Assembly (NCBI RefSeq): GCF_001050195.2
Contig: NZ_DF967965.1
Coordinates: 3,275,734-3,339,733 of the forward strand
DNA from: Anaerolinea thermolimosa
GTDB lineage: Bacteria; Chloroflexota; Anaerolineae; Anaerolineales; Anaerolineaceae
Direction: 5' to 3'
DNA: 64,000 nucleotides
A program made the translations under genes and the position numbers. A model generated the notes under the pieces. It made no database searches. It was not told where the DNA came from and saw only the letters and a program-made list of their open reading frames with translations. The number at the start of each line of letters is the position of its first letter. The first letter of the stretch is position 1. Below, piece after piece: positions 24,891 through 34,062 of the stretch.

Positions 24891-27188
24891 ATGGTGGGAT
24901 TGCTTTTTTCCGGCCTGGCCGCAACGCTCATTGCGCCATTCATCGTGCGTCTGCCTGTGCGACGGGCTGCCTGGTTGCCCGGAATTTTCCCCGCGGCCAT
25001 CTTTGCGTACCTGCTTTTCAGCCTGCCGGCCATGCATACCAGCCGGGAAAGGATCGCCAGCCTGGCCTGGGTGCCTTCTCTTGAGGTCGACCTCACCTTT
25101 CGCCTCGATGGCCTGGGGTTCCTGTTCTCCCTGCTCATTGCCCTCATCGGCCTGCTGGTGGTCCTTTACGCCAGCGATTATCTCCAGGGCCACCCGCAGC
25201 TGGGACGTTTCTATGCCGCGCTGATGCTCTTCATGACCGCCATGCTTGGCGTGGTCTGGAGTGATCATCTGCTGGGGCTGTTTGTTTTCTGGGAACTGAC
25301 CAGCATCAGCTCTTATTTATTGATCGGCTTCAACCACGAGGAAGAATCATCGCGCAAGGCGGCGCTCCAGGCATTGCTGGTTACCGGCGGCGGCGGGCTG
25401 GCGCTCCTGGCGGGGCTGGTTCTCCTCGGGCTGAGCGGCGGAACCTTCGCATTGAGCACCCTCAACCTGCGCGGAGAAGTGCTTCGTGCCAGCCCAGCCT
25501 ACCCGCTTGCCGTCGGGCTGATTCTCCTCGGTGCGCTGACCAAATCGGCACAATTTCCGTTCCACTTCTGGCTACCGGGGGCCATGGCCGCCCCGACCCC
25601 GGTTTCAGCTTACCTCCATTCAGCAACCATGGTTAAGGCCGGGGTTTATTTGCTGGCTCGCCTCAACCCGGCGCTGGGAGGTACTCCTTTATGGAACACG
25701 CTACTGGTCTGCTTCGGGCTGATCACCCTGGCCGGAGGGGCCTTTCTGGCCCTATCCCAGCATGACCTGAAACGCCTGCTGGCCTACACCACGGTGGGTG
25801 CACTGGGCGGTATGGTGTTCCTTCTTGGCATTGGCACACCCCTGGCCGTAAAAGCGGCTCTCACGTTCCTGCTGGCTCATGCGTTGTACAAAGGAGCGCT
25901 CTTCCTTGTGGCCGGTGGCATTGACCATGCCACCCATACTCGCGATATCCGCAGTCTCAGCGGGCTGGCGCGTGCCATGCCCTGGACGGCTTCAGGAGCA
26001 CTGCTGGCGGGAGCCTCCATGTTTGGTCTACCCCCCACCTTCGGGTTCGTGGCCAAAGAATTGCTCTACGAAAGCACCTTGGCCCACCCTGCGGCAGGCT
26101 GGCTGATTCTGTTCGTGTTCCTGGCCATGATCGGCATGGGGCTGGTATCAGCCTGGGTGGCAATCAGGCCGTTTCTTGGCCCTCTCTCCTTCCATCATGC
26201 CCACGAAAATTCGTGGTTGCTCTGGGGGCCGCCGCTGCTCCTCGGGTCGCTGGGAATCCTGGCCGGATGGCAGGCAACCGCCGTGGGTGAGCTGTTGATT
26301 CAACCTGCGGCAACCGCCATCCTGGGGGAGGCGCAGAAGGTGAAACTTTCTCTCTGGCACGGGATCACGCCCTATTTCCTTCTCAGTCTGGCCACCATGG
26401 CCCTGGCCGCCATGGCTTACCTCTGGAGCAAACCGGTGCAAAAGTCCATCGAAAGATTCTTCGCCCACCTGGCTCCGCTTGGGCCCGAACGCGGCTACCG
26501 CCGCGCCATGAACGGTCTGATCCACCTGGCCAATTTTCAGACAAACCTCTGGCAGAACGGCTATCTGCGCGTGTACATCCTTTTCATCATCCTCACAACC
26601 CTGGCGCTGGCCACAGGGGCTCTGCTGTTCAACGCGCAGGGGCTGCATCTGCCCGCCTTTACCCCGCCGCGTTTTTACGAGGTCTTGCTGATCGGAATCA
26701 TCCTTGCGGGGGTGGGGGCTGTCGTACGCACCACCTCGCGCCTGGCAACCATTGCCCTGCTGGGCACAGTGGGGTTGAGTATTTCGCTGATCTACCTCCT
26801 GTATAGTGCTCCCGACCTGGCCATCGTGCAGTTCGCTGTCGAAACGCTCACAGTGATCCTCTTTGTGCTGGTCATTTACCGGTTACCCAAGTTCACCCGC
26901 ATTCAGGGGCAACCAGCCCGCTGGTTTGACCTGTTCGTAGCCCTGGCCGGTGGCACCCTGATGACTCTGCTGGTGTTGCTGGTCACTTCTGAAACGTTTG
27001 TCTCGCTGGTCTCTCCGTATTTCAATGCCAGCAGCCTCCCGCTTGCCAAAGGGCGCAATGTGGTCAATGTCATCCTGGTAGATTTTCGTGGGTTCGACAC
27101 CCTGGGTGAAATTACCGTACTTTCTCTCGCAGCCATTGGGGTTTTTGCCCTCCTTCGGCTGGTTTCTCAAGACAGGAAGAAACCCTGA
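24891..27188 (+). CDS. mrpA: Mrp Na+/H+ antiporter subunit A
   Basis: Largest subunit (765 aa) of the multi-subunit cation/proton antiporter, homologous to complex I NuoL. It has some 20 membrane segments; key antiporter-type residues are visible in [15 protein letters not shown] (Glu) and the [31 protein letters not shown] loop (Lys/His line, seen around 25540-25630). The C-terminal part carries the MbhD-like segment [20 protein letters not shown] and the MbhE-like segment [20 protein letters not shown], so this is the full-length MrpA that includes both, as in Bacillus-type Mrp. First gene of a seven-gene operon; stop and mrpB start overlap (TGATG). Energises Na+ extrusion and pH control. 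Confidence 0.93.
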   Translation: MVGLLFSGLAATLIAPFIVRLPVRRAAWLPGIFPAAIFAYLLFSLPAMHTSRERIASLAWVPSLEVDLTFRLDGLGFLFSLLIALIGLLVVLYASDYLQGHPQLGRFYAALMLFMTAMLGVVWSDHLLGLFVFWELTSISSYLLIGFNHEEESSRKAALQALLVTGGGGLALLAGLVLLGLSGGTFALSTLNLRGEVLRASPAYPLAVGLILLGALTKSAQFPFHFWLPGAMAAPTPVSAYLHSATMVKAGVYLLARLNPALGGTPLWNTLLVCFGLITLAGGAFLALSQHDLKRLLAYTTVGALGGMVFLLGIGTPLAVKAALTFLLAHALYKGALFLVAGGIDHATHTRDIRSLSGLARAMPWTASGALLAGASMFGLPPTFGFVAKELLYESTLAHPAAGWLILFVFLAMIGMGLVSAWVAIRPFLGPLSFHHAHENSWLLWGPPLLLGSLGILAGWQATAVGELLIQPAATAILGEAQKVKLSLWHGITPYFLLSLATMALAAMAYLWSKPVQKSIERFFAHLAPLGPERGYRRAMNGLIHLANFQTNLWQNGYLRVYILFIILTTLALATGALLFNAQGLHLPAFTPPRFYEVLLIGIILAGVGAVVRTTSRLATIALLGTVGLSISLIYLLYSAPDLAIVQFAVETLTVILFVLVIYRLPKFTRIQGQPARWFDLFVALAGGTLMTLLVLLVTSETFVSLVSPYFNASSLPLAKGRNVVNVILVDFRGFDTLGEITVLSLAAIGVFALLRLVSQDRKKP

Positions 27189-27601
27189 TGAACGGTCGTT
27201 CTTTGCTCCTCAATGTTGCTGTCCGGTATCTCATGCCGTTGTTGCTCATTTTCTCGGTGTTCCTGCTGCTGCGTGGTCACAATGAAGTCGGCGGCGGGTT
27301 CGTCGGGGGGCTGGTGGCCGCGGCGGCCTTCATGCTCTATGCCATTGCCCATTCCCCTGCCGAAGTACATGACTTATTGCCTGTTTCACCCCGCACGCTC
27401 TTCACCCTCGGCCTTTTCATGGCGCTTCTGAGCGGGTTACTGCCCGTGTTTGGCAACCAGCCATTCCAGACCGGCCTGTGGTTGCCCGAGCCACTGCCCG
27501 TCCTGGGCAAGGTAGGCACGCCATTCCTCTTCGACACGGGGGTATATCTGCTGGTGATCGGCGTAATCCTGCACATTTTATTAACCCTCGCGGAGGATTG
27601 A
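27188..27601 (+). CDS. mrpB: Mrp antiporter subunit B
   Basis: Membrane subunit of 137 aa with four helices, MnhB/MrpB domain. The conserved block [23 protein letters not shown] is recognisable (spread over about residues 29-52), with a C-terminal [17 protein letters not shown] segment typical of the family. Starts inside the mrpA stop codon (1-nt overlap), so translation is coupled. Needed for assembly of the antiporter. Confidence 0.92.
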   Translation: MNGRSLLLNVAVRYLMPLLLIFSVFLLLRGHNEVGGGFVGGLVAAAAFMLYAIAHSPAEVHDLLPVSPRTLFTLGLFMALLSGLLPVFGNQPFQTGLWLPEPLPVLGKVGTPFLFDTGVYLLVIGVILHILLTLAED

Positions 27602-27605
27602 AGCC

Positions 27606-28001
27606 ATGAACATCCTGATTGCCCTGGCCACTGGCGCCCTTTTTACAGGAGGTCTCTATATGATGATGCGCCGCAGCCTTGTTCGGGTGCTGGTGGGCAT
27701 CCTCCTGCTTGGCAACGCCATCAACCTCACCATCTTTGCCGCGGGGAGACTCGTGGCGTTCACCCCTCCCATCATCGCACCCGGCCAGTCGCGCCCCCCT
27801 GATGGTGTAGCCGACCCCCTCACCCAGGCTCTCATCCTGACGGCCATCGTCATCAGTTTTGGCATCACCGCCTTTGCCGTGGCCCTGGTACGCCAGACGT
27901 ACTCACAGACCGGCACCGATGATCTCGACCTGCTGCGCTGCACCGATGTACCCTGCCCCCCCGAACCGGACTGGGAAGAGCCTCAGGAGGGAAACTCATG
28001 A
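27606..28001 (+). CDS. mrpC: Mrp antiporter subunit C
   Basis: NuoK-like subunit, 131 aa, three membrane helices. Family motifs are [18 protein letters not shown] and the loop [17 protein letters not shown], both well conserved between MrpC and NuoK. The C-terminal 30 residues are hydrophilic ([14 protein letters not shown]) with two cysteines, longer than usual. Overlaps mrpD by 4 nt (ATGA). Confidence 0.92.
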   Translation: MNILIALATGALFTGGLYMMMRRSLVRVLVGILLLGNAINLTIFAAGRLVAFTPPIIAPGQSRPPDGVADPLTQALILTAIVISFGITAFAVALVRQTYSQTGTDDLDLLRCTDVPCPPEPDWEEPQEGNS

Positions 28002-29494
28002 ATCTGGCAGTCATGGCCCCCATCCTTCTACCACTGACCAGTGCCATCCTGGCACTGGCGGCCTGGCGTGCCCCAGGCCTCCAGCGCTGGGCCGCCGTAG
28101 CTGGCACCTTCCTTCAGTTCGGCGCAGCACTGGCTCTGTTGAACCGCGTCAACCAGTCAGGCATCCAGACGTTCCAGGTTGGTTCCTGGCCAGCCCCTTT
28201 TGGCATTACTCTGGCCGTCGATCTCTTTGGGGCCATCATGCTGGCTGTTTCAGGGCTGGTTGGCCTGAGCGTGGCTCTTTATGCCCTGAACGGAATCGAC
28301 GATGAACGGGTCGCTTACGGCTTCTACCCCCTGTTTCATATCCTGCTCATGGGAGTCAATGGCGCCTTTGCCACTGGAGACCTCTTCAACCTCTATGTAT
28401 GGTTTGAAGTAATGCTGATGGCCTCCTTCGTCCTCATGGCACTTGGCGGTACACGCGCTCAGCTGGAGGGTTCGGTGAAATATGTGGTACTGAACCTGCT
28501 GGCTTCTTCGTTGTTCCTCTCGGCTACCGGCCTGCTCTACGGCCTCACGGGCACCCTCAACCTGGCGCAACTGGCGCTGGTTCTCCCGGAGACCCAGCCC
28601 CACGGCCTGACCCTTGCCCTTTCCATGCTCTACCTGGTGGCTTTTGGCATCAAGGCCGCCATCTTCCCCCTCTTTTTCTGGCTTCCGGCCTCCTACCACA
28701 CACCGCCCGTGGCAGTGACGGCTCTGTTCTCAGGACTGCTGACCAAAGTGGGGGCTTATGCCATGCTCCGGGTGTTCACCCTCATCTTCCGCACCGATCC
28801 GATCTTCACCAACACCCTTTTCCTGGTTCTCGCGGGGCTCACCATGGTCACCGGGGTGCTCGGCGCCGCGGCCCAGTGGGACTTCCGCCGACTGCTTTCC
28901 TTTCACATCATCAGCCAGATTGGCTACCTGGTGATGGGGCTCGGGTTGGCCAGCCAGGCGGCCCTGGCAGGCGCCATCTATTTCATGGTGCATGTCATCC
29001 TTGCCAAAACAGCCCTCTTCCTCATCGCCGGAATCGTGGAACGCCTGCGCGGGAGCTTTGATTTGCACCAGCTGGGAGGGCTGTACCGTTCTCAACCATG
29101 GCTGGCGCTGGGTTTTGCCCTCCCGGCACTGGCGCTGGCCGGTTTGCCGCCCTTCTCAGGGTTCTTTGCCAAGCTGATGCTGGTGCGCGCCGGGTTAGAA
29201 GCAGGGCAGTACATCATCGTCTTCACGGCCCTGGGAGTGAGTCTGCTCACCCTCTTCTCCATGAGCAAGGTTTGGGGTGAGGTCTTCTGGAAGCCCGCCG
29301 CCATGGAACCGGCTGCTGTGGCAGACCGGGGCGGTGTTCCAGTCTGGATGATTTTACCCACCGCACTGCTGGTGGTGGGTGGTCTTTTGCTGGGTCTCTT
29401 TGCCGAGCCTGCCATCCAGTGGAGTCACCAGGCGGCCTTCCAGTTGCTCCACCCTGACCTCTACATCCAGGCTGTGCTGGGAGGGTTGCCATGA
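27998..29494 (+). CDS. mrpD: Mrp antiporter subunit D
   Basis: NuoN/NuoM-like antiporter subunit, 498 aa, about 14 helices. The essential Glu is in [15 protein letters not shown], and the Lys/His line includes the [19 protein letters not shown] segment and [14 protein letters not shown]. With MrpA it forms the proton and sodium paths. Starts within the mrpC stop region and overlaps mrpE by 4 nt. Confidence 0.93.
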   Translation: MNLAVMAPILLPLTSAILALAAWRAPGLQRWAAVAGTFLQFGAALALLNRVNQSGIQTFQVGSWPAPFGITLAVDLFGAIMLAVSGLVGLSVALYALNGIDDERVAYGFYPLFHILLMGVNGAFATGDLFNLYVWFEVMLMASFVLMALGGTRAQLEGSVKYVVLNLLASSLFLSATGLLYGLTGTLNLAQLALVLPETQPHGLTLALSMLYLVAFGIKAAIFPLFFWLPASYHTPPVAVTALFSGLLTKVGAYAMLRVFTLIFRTDPIFTNTLFLVLAGLTMVTGVLGAAAQWDFRRLLSFHIISQIGYLVMGLGLASQAALAGAIYFMVHVILAKTALFLIAGIVERLRGSFDLHQLGGLYRSQPWLALGFALPALALAGLPPFSGFFAKLMLVRAGLEAGQYIIVFTALGVSLLTLFSMSKVWGEVFWKPAAMEPAAVADRGGVPVWMILPTALLVVGGLLLGLFAEPAIQWSHQAAFQLLHPDLYIQAVLGGLP

Positions 29495-29964
29495 CCATTT
29501 TTCTCCTCAATGTACTCCTGGCAGTGGCATGGGGAGCGCTGATCGGCGACTTCAGCCCCATCAACCTGGCCTTCGGCTTCGCCCTGAGCTACCTGACGCT
29601 GTGGGTGGTGCTGAAAGAACGCCAACGGCCAGCTTACTTCCGCCGCTTTCCGCTTGCGATAGAGTTTATTTTCTTCTTTCTCAAGGAACTGACACTGGCG
29701 AACCTGCGCATGGCGCGCACGGTGCTTGCCCCGCGATTACCTCTACGTCCGGCAGTGGTGAGCATTCCAGTCGAGTTGCAAAGCGATGCCGCCATCGCCT
29801 TGCTGATGAACCTCCTCACCCTCACCCCGGGTACCCTCTCACTGGACATCTCCGGTGACCGAAAGACCCTTTTCGTCCATACCGTCTGGCTGGAAAACGA
29901 AGAAGACTTCCGCCGTGAAATCAAAGAAGGATTCGAGCGGCGGGTCAGGGAGTTGTTCGAATGA
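29491..29964 (+). CDS. mrpE: Mrp antiporter subunit E
   Basis: MnhE-type subunit of 157 aa with two to three N-terminal helices and a soluble C-terminus. The block [20 protein letters not shown] is the family hallmark, followed by [15 protein letters not shown] overlaps on both sides tie it to mrpD and mrpF. Confidence 0.92.
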   Translation: MTIFLLNVLLAVAWGALIGDFSPINLAFGFALSYLTLWVVLKERQRPAYFRRFPLAIEFIFFFLKELTLANLRMARTVLAPRLPLRPAVVSIPVELQSDAAIALLMNLLTLTPGTLSLDISGDRKTLFVHTVWLENEEDFRREIKEGFERRVRELFE

Positions 29965-30224
29965 TGGTTGAAATACTCTGGATGCTAACCCTTTTTCTCC
30001 TCAGCACAGCTCTGGTGCTCGGGTTTCTCCGCCTGGCACGCGGGCCGCGCCTGCCCGACCGGGTCATTGCCCTCGATTTAATCACCATCATCGTCATGGG
30101 CTTCATCATCGTCACCGCGGTGCGCACCCGGCAAACCGCTTTTCTGGATGCCGCGATTGTGCTCGCCCTGATCTCTTTCCTCGGAACGGTGGCTTTTGCT
30201 TACGCCATCGAAAGGAGAGTATGA
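29961..30224 (+). CDS. mrpF: Mrp antiporter subunit F
   Basis: Small three-helix subunit, 87 aa. RLARGPRLPDRVIALDLI is the conserved MnhF/MrpF motif, with a C-terminal DAAIVLALISFLGTVAFA helix. Its stop overlaps the mrpG start by 4 nt. Confidence 0.92.
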   Translation: MMVEILWMLTLFLLSTALVLGFLRLARGPRLPDRVIALDLITIIVMGFIIVTAVRTRQTAFLDAAIVLALISFLGTVAFAYAIERRV

Positions 30225-30643
30225 GCATGTCTGAATGGATCATCGCGCTGGTGATGTTTGGCGGAGCTTTCTTCATCTTCCTGGCGTCGGTGGGCATTCT
30301 GCGCATGCCCGATCTCTTCCTGCGCATGTCGGCGACTTCCAAAGCGGCCACCCTCGGTGCCGGACTGATGCTCGGTGCCACCGCTCTGGCTTTTGGCGAA
30401 TTCAGCGTGGCCACACGCGCTCTTGCCACGATTGTGTTTTTGTTGATCACCACCCCGGTTGCGGCCCACATGATCGCCCGCGCAGCCTACTTTGACGGCG
30501 TGCCGCTTTTTCCGGGCACCCTCTTGGATGAACTGCGCGGGCATTACCATCTTACCAACCACACGCTTGACAGTGTGGTGCAGGATAGCACCGACACCTG
30601 GATCCCCGAAATCGAAGGGGATGATTTTCCTGAAGTGCGCTAG
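30221..30643 (+). CDS. mrpG: Mrp antiporter subunit G
   Basis: PhaG/MnhG-type subunit, 140 aa, three helices. The conserved FLASVGILRMPDLFLRMSA and TTPVAAHMIARAAY segments are present; the last 40 residues are hydrophilic. GGAGAG precedes the first of two close ATGs (30221, 30227). The operon ends here: the stop codon overlaps the stop of the convergent opine-dehydrogenase-like gene in the tetranucleotide CTAG, and no terminator fits between them. Confidence 0.92.
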   Translation: MSMSEWIIALVMFGGAFFIFLASVGILRMPDLFLRMSATSKAATLGAGLMLGATALAFGEFSVATRALATIVFLLITTPVAAHMIARAAYFDGVPLFPGTLLDELRGHYHLTNHTLDSVVQDSTDTWIPEIEGDDFPEVR

Positions 30644-31752
30644 GCGGTCTCCAGCACGCCATTCGTCACGTAATTTAACAGCTCATGACTGCTCAGATCA
30701 GCGATGCCCAGCTTTTCCACCGTGCGGCCCTTACGCCAGTAATCAGTGCGGTGGATGATGCACGCCAGGCGGATGATGGCGTCCATTCCACGGACTGAGA
30801 CCCCAAACCGCTGCCCCAGAGAAGCAATCGGCACCAGGCTCATGGGCACATCCTCAAAGATATAACGGTGGTTGAGGGTGGGCGGCGCTTTGATGCCGTA
30901 GTAGCCCGGCTGATTGTGGATGGCCTCGTTGAGGTCTTCTCCCTGCGTATCATAGGCCAGCTTCAGCCATTCCAGCGCCGTGCGGGCTCGAATGCCCAGT
31001 GAAGCCGCCACCGTAACCCGCTCCCGATCAAGCGCCTCAAGCACCCGCGCCACAGAGGGGGTAACCCCGTCAATGTAAAACTGATAATCTCCATGCGTGG
31101 CTTCGATCCATCCCGCGTTGAGCAGCGCCAGAGCCGGATGAAAGATCGCCCCCATATTGTTCAGCCCCGTCTGCAAGACATTGCCGCCATCGATGAATTG
31201 AGGGTAAGCCACGTGGATCATTTCCAGCACCTGCTCGTTGCGTACCGAGGGAAGCGCCGCCAGCGGCACCGCCTCTTTAACCCGGAAAATCCGCGCCTGA
31301 GCCGGGCCATCGGAGCGCGAAGCGTAAATGAAGGTTTCCGTTTCGGCGATGGTCACATCAGCCTGACAGCCCTGATCGCGCAGTACCTTGTGGAACTCAA
31401 TCGCCCCACAGGTGCGCCCGGGATGGAGCACCACCATCTGCCCGTCTTTCAGGTGGGGAGCCAGGCCACGTGCCAGGTCAGCATGTGCTGAAGAAGGCAC
31501 CACCACCATGATCATATCGGCGTGCTGCGTGGCCTCCTCGAAACTGGACGTGACACATGCCAGTTTTCCAAACCCGCGCAGTTCAGAGTCTGGCGCCTCC
31601 AGATCGATCCCCCCACGCCGCGCAATCGCCGCAACATGCTCGTAGGTACGGTTATACAGGGTCACTTCAAAACCCATCAGCGCCAGATGGGCAGCCATGG
31701 CTTTGCCGCCGTGCCCGGCGCCTACTACGGTGAACTTTGGATTCTGGTTCAT
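30640..31752 (-). CDS. NAD/NADP octopine/nopaline dehydrogenase family protein
   Basis: Cytosolic oxidoreductase of 370 aa. The N-terminal Rossmann motif is Gly11-Ala-Gly-His-Gly-Gly16 (VVGAGHGGKAMAAHLA), and the C-terminal helical domain matches opine dehydrogenases (QTGLNNMGAIFHPALALLN and YYGIKAPPTLNHRYIFEDVP). Such enzymes reductively join an amino acid with a keto acid, or run the reverse oxidation. Substrate unknown. It follows the B12-binding gene by 57 nt on the same strand, so they are probably co-transcribed from the LacI-type controlled promoter at 33.5 kb. Together they suggest amino-acid or opine-type catabolism. Confidence 0.82.
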   Translation of the reverse strand: MNQNPKFTVVGAGHGGKAMAAHLALMGFEVTLYNRTYEHVAAIARRGGIDLEAPDSELRGFGKLACVTSSFEEATQHADMIMVVVPSSAHADLARGLAPHLKDGQMVVLHPGRTCGAIEFHKVLRDQGCQADVTIAETETFIYASRSDGPAQARIFRVKEAVPLAALPSVRNEQVLEMIHVAYPQFIDGGNVLQTGLNNMGAIFHPALALLNAGWIEATHGDYQFYIDGVTPSVARVLEALDRERVTVAASLGIRARTALEWLKLAYDTQGEDLNEAIHNQPGYYGIKAPPTLNHRYIFEDVPMSLVPIASLGQRFGVSVRGMDAIIRLACIIHRTDYWRKGRTVEKLGIADLSSHELLNYVTNGVLETA

Positions 31753-31809
31753 AGATTCTCCCTCCCGGAAAAGAAATGGAAAGCAGAAAGCCGCCGCCTG
31801 GGCAGGCGG

Positions 31810-33438
31810 TCACTGGAGAAAGGATGCAAGGCGTTCAGCCTCACTCAACGGGCGGCCCATTTCATCGACCGCCAGACAGGCCCCATTGACGATCTGCGTA
31901 CGAACGGCCCCGCGCGCAAAGGGGTTGTTGCGCAATTGCGGGGCATCCAGAATGCCCGATTGCACTGCACGCGCCAGGCAGGCGGGGTCGGCCAGAGGAT
32001 CCCGGCTTTCTGACCCGGCCAGATTGACCATGGCCTGCAAGGTGATATGCGCCTCACGCACAAGCTCATCTTTCCGCGCCACCACACGCGGGTCGGCAGT
32101 CATATCGGGGGCGCCTTGCAGGGCATTTTCGATCGAACGGCGCGCCAGCCCGCAGGCCTCGATGACATCCTCGGCCGTAGCCGCATGGTGAGCTTCTGTG
32201 TGACCCACCACGTGAACAATATGCGGGTGCAATGCCATTTGCAGGTAAACACTGGCCACCAGGTGGGCACGGGCGGCCACAGGATCAAGTGGATAGCTGA
32301 GCAGACCGGTGCGCGTTTGCCGCCAGATGCGGAATTCCGGCCCCTCCAGCGGGGCAATCAGTTCGAGCACGGCCAGCATCTTGGCCAGGTCCATCGCATC
32401 CGAAAGCCCTGGCGGGCTGTTGAACATGAGTTGAGCGATATAATCCTTCACGCCAAAAGCGCGCGCGTTGTATGCCGCAAGGTAGGCCGAAACGACAAAC
32501 ACAACATCGGGGGCATCGCGCATACCCCAGTGGTGCGGTTCATTTAACTCCACCGGGATTCCCCTTGCCCCGTACCAGGCCATTACCTGCTGGTGTTCGC
32601 GAATCGAACCTTCCAGATCCCACGGCCCGCGGCCATCCATCTGATTGAACCAGAAGAGCGGAATGGCACACCAGGCAATGTGAATGGTTTCAAGGTACAT
32701 TTCTGCCAGCCGGATGAAGTCATCCGTGCCCGAATAGGTGCGCAACAACGGGAAGTTCCCCCTTCGGCTGGCCTGATAAAGCAGGCGGTAATCGTCAGCA
32801 GAGCGCACCGGCACACCACCCGCACCCCGCCGCCGCACATCCTGGCGTTCAGGGTGGAAAAAATTTTCCTGAGCATCCTGGTCAATGCCCAGCGAGATGA
32901 CATCCAGCGCACGCGCCTCGGCAATCCGAGCGATTCCGGCGCGCGTTTCTTCCAGATCGGGCAGGCCAAAATGGTGGCGCAGAAGAGGGAAGGGAGCCTT
33001 CCAGGCAATGCGCTCGACGGTGGTCTGCGGATAATCGGACTCTTCCTGCCCTACCTGAGACTGCCCTTTGAGGTACGCCAGCACTTCCTCAGCCGAGTCG
33101 TGCCCATCAAAGACACGTTCAAAAAAACCCATGCGGGCGGCCCTTTCGGCCACCGGGGGGGTGCCGCCAAAAGCGAAGCGCACCCCGCGCTCGCGTAAAT
33201 CATCGGCGGCCTCAGCAAACTGCGCCAGGAGGCGCTCGCCGGTCTCGGGGGTGAGGCGATATGATACCCCTACCAGGTCAGCCTGCTCACGACGGGCAGC
33301 GTTGAGCACTTCTTCTACCGGAACCGCCGGCCCCAGGAAGATCGTACGCCACCCTGCCGATTCGGCCAGCCGAAGGAAATTCATCACTCCCGCCACATGC
33401 ACGCACTCTCCGAGTGCGGCAGCCACCACCGTTTTCAT
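31810..33438 (-). CDS. Cobalamin-binding domain protein with mutase-like C-terminal domain
   Basis: A 542-aa protein. The first about 130 residues are a B12-binding Rossmann-like domain: the loop CVHVAG retains the His that replaces the lower ligand of cobalamin, although the Asp usually two places before it is Cys; the later RFAFGGTPP fits the GG that contacts the cofactor. The C-terminal 400 residues do not match a family I can name with certainty; conserved-looking blocks such as FNQMDGRGPWDLEGSI and ELNEPHHWGMRDAPD suggest a TIM-barrel like those of B12 mutases (glutamate mutase or aminomutase large subunits). The start at 33438 is chosen because AGGAGG is 6 nt upstream; the ATG at 33444 abuts it. 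First gene of a unit with the opine-dehydrogenase-like gene. Confidence 0.65.
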   Translation of the reverse strand: MKTVVAAALGECVHVAGVMNFLRLAESAGWRTIFLGPAVPVEEVLNAARREQADLVGVSYRLTPETGERLLAQFAEAADDLRERGVRFAFGGTPPVAERAARMGFFERVFDGHDSAEEVLAYLKGQSQVGQEESDYPQTTVERIAWKAPFPLLRHHFGLPDLEETRAGIARIAEARALDVISLGIDQDAQENFFHPERQDVRRRGAGGVPVRSADDYRLLYQASRRGNFPLLRTYSGTDDFIRLAEMYLETIHIAWCAIPLFWFNQMDGRGPWDLEGSIREHQQVMAWYGARGIPVELNEPHHWGMRDAPDVVFVVSAYLAAYNARAFGVKDYIAQLMFNSPPGLSDAMDLAKMLAVLELIAPLEGPEFRIWRQTRTGLLSYPLDPVAARAHLVASVYLQMALHPHIVHVVGHTEAHHAATAEDVIEACGLARRSIENALQGAPDMTADPRVVARKDELVREAHITLQAMVNLAGSESRDPLADPACLARAVQSGILDAPQLRNNPFARGAVRTQIVNGACLAVDEMGRPLSEAERLASFLQ

Positions 33439-33466
33439 CACCATCCTCCTGTCTGGTTTTCCTTTT

Positions 33467-33500
33467 TTTCCAAAACGTTTTGGAAACCTTCCCCATTATA
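33467..33500 (-). promoter_or_regulatory. Promoter with LacI-type operator
   Basis: Minus-strand TATAAT at 33495-33500; directly downstream, at about +1 to +20, lies the perfect 20-bp palindrome 33467-33486 (TTTCCAAAACGTTTTGGAAA) centred on CG, the form of operator used by LacI-family repressors. It would block transcription of the B12-binding and opine-dehydrogenase-like genes. The LacI-family gene 2 kb away is the obvious candidate regulator. Confidence 0.75.
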
Positions 33501-33573
33501 CCGCGTTTTTCACCGTCTCAACCCTCCGCTTCGGTTAAAGGTTGCCGCGTCTCTTCTCCCCGGGCTTTAGACG

Positions 33574-33593
33574 TATAATTTTTAAAGCGGAGG
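33574..33593 (+). promoter_or_regulatory. -10 box and ribosome binding site of the CBS gene
   Basis: TATAAT (33574-33579) followed by a very short leader with GGAGG (33589-33593), 6 nt before the ATG at 33600. No clear -35. Confidence 0.6.
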
Positions 33594-33599
33594 CAGGAT

Positions 33600-34055
33600 A
33601 TGAAAATAAGTGCCTGTATGAAACGCAAGGTCATCTCCATCCCGGCTCACGCCACTCTGCGCGAAGCGGCAGCCCGGCTTGTCGCCCATCACATCGGTAT
33701 GCTGCCCGTCGTTGATGAAGCGATGCACCCGGTGGGTGTGGTGGCGTTGAAAGATTTGCTCAACCTGAGCATGCCCGATTTCGTCCGCCTGGTAGAGCAC
33801 CTGGATTTCGTCCATGAGTTTGGCGCGGTAGAATCCTTCATCCCCGATGCCGCAACCCTCGCCCGCCCCGTGAAAGACTACATGCGCCCGGTGACCACGG
33901 TTAAAGAAGAGTGCGGCCTTCTGCGTGCCTTCGCCATCATGCTGAAACACGATCTGCACGACCTGCCCGTGGTTGATGAGCAGGGCAGGCTCACCGGCAT
34001 TGCCTCTCGCGTAGATATTGGCACGGCCATTCTGGCCACCTGGTCGCATGGATGA
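33600..34055 (+). CDS. Two-CBS-domain protein
   Basis: A 151-aa cytosolic protein made only of a CBS pair (about residues 1-60 and 85-148), which usually binds adenine nucleotides and switches a partner. Both repeats show the typical pattern (ACMKRKVISIPAHATLREAA ... GMLPVVDE; DYMRPVTTVKEECGLLRAFA ... DLPVVDEQGRLTGIASRVDI). It is directly followed by, and transcribed with, an ion transporter gene, so it may sense energy state and gate that transporter, as CBS modules do in several channels and carriers. That link is an inference from gene order. Confidence 0.82.
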   Translation: MKISACMKRKVISIPAHATLREAAARLVAHHIGMLPVVDEAMHPVGVVALKDLLNLSMPDFVRLVEHLDFVHEFGAVESFIPDAATLARPVKDYMRPVTTVKEECGLLRAFAIMLKHDLHDLPVVDEQGRLTGIASRVDIGTAILATWSHG

Positions 34056-34062
34056 CCCACCC

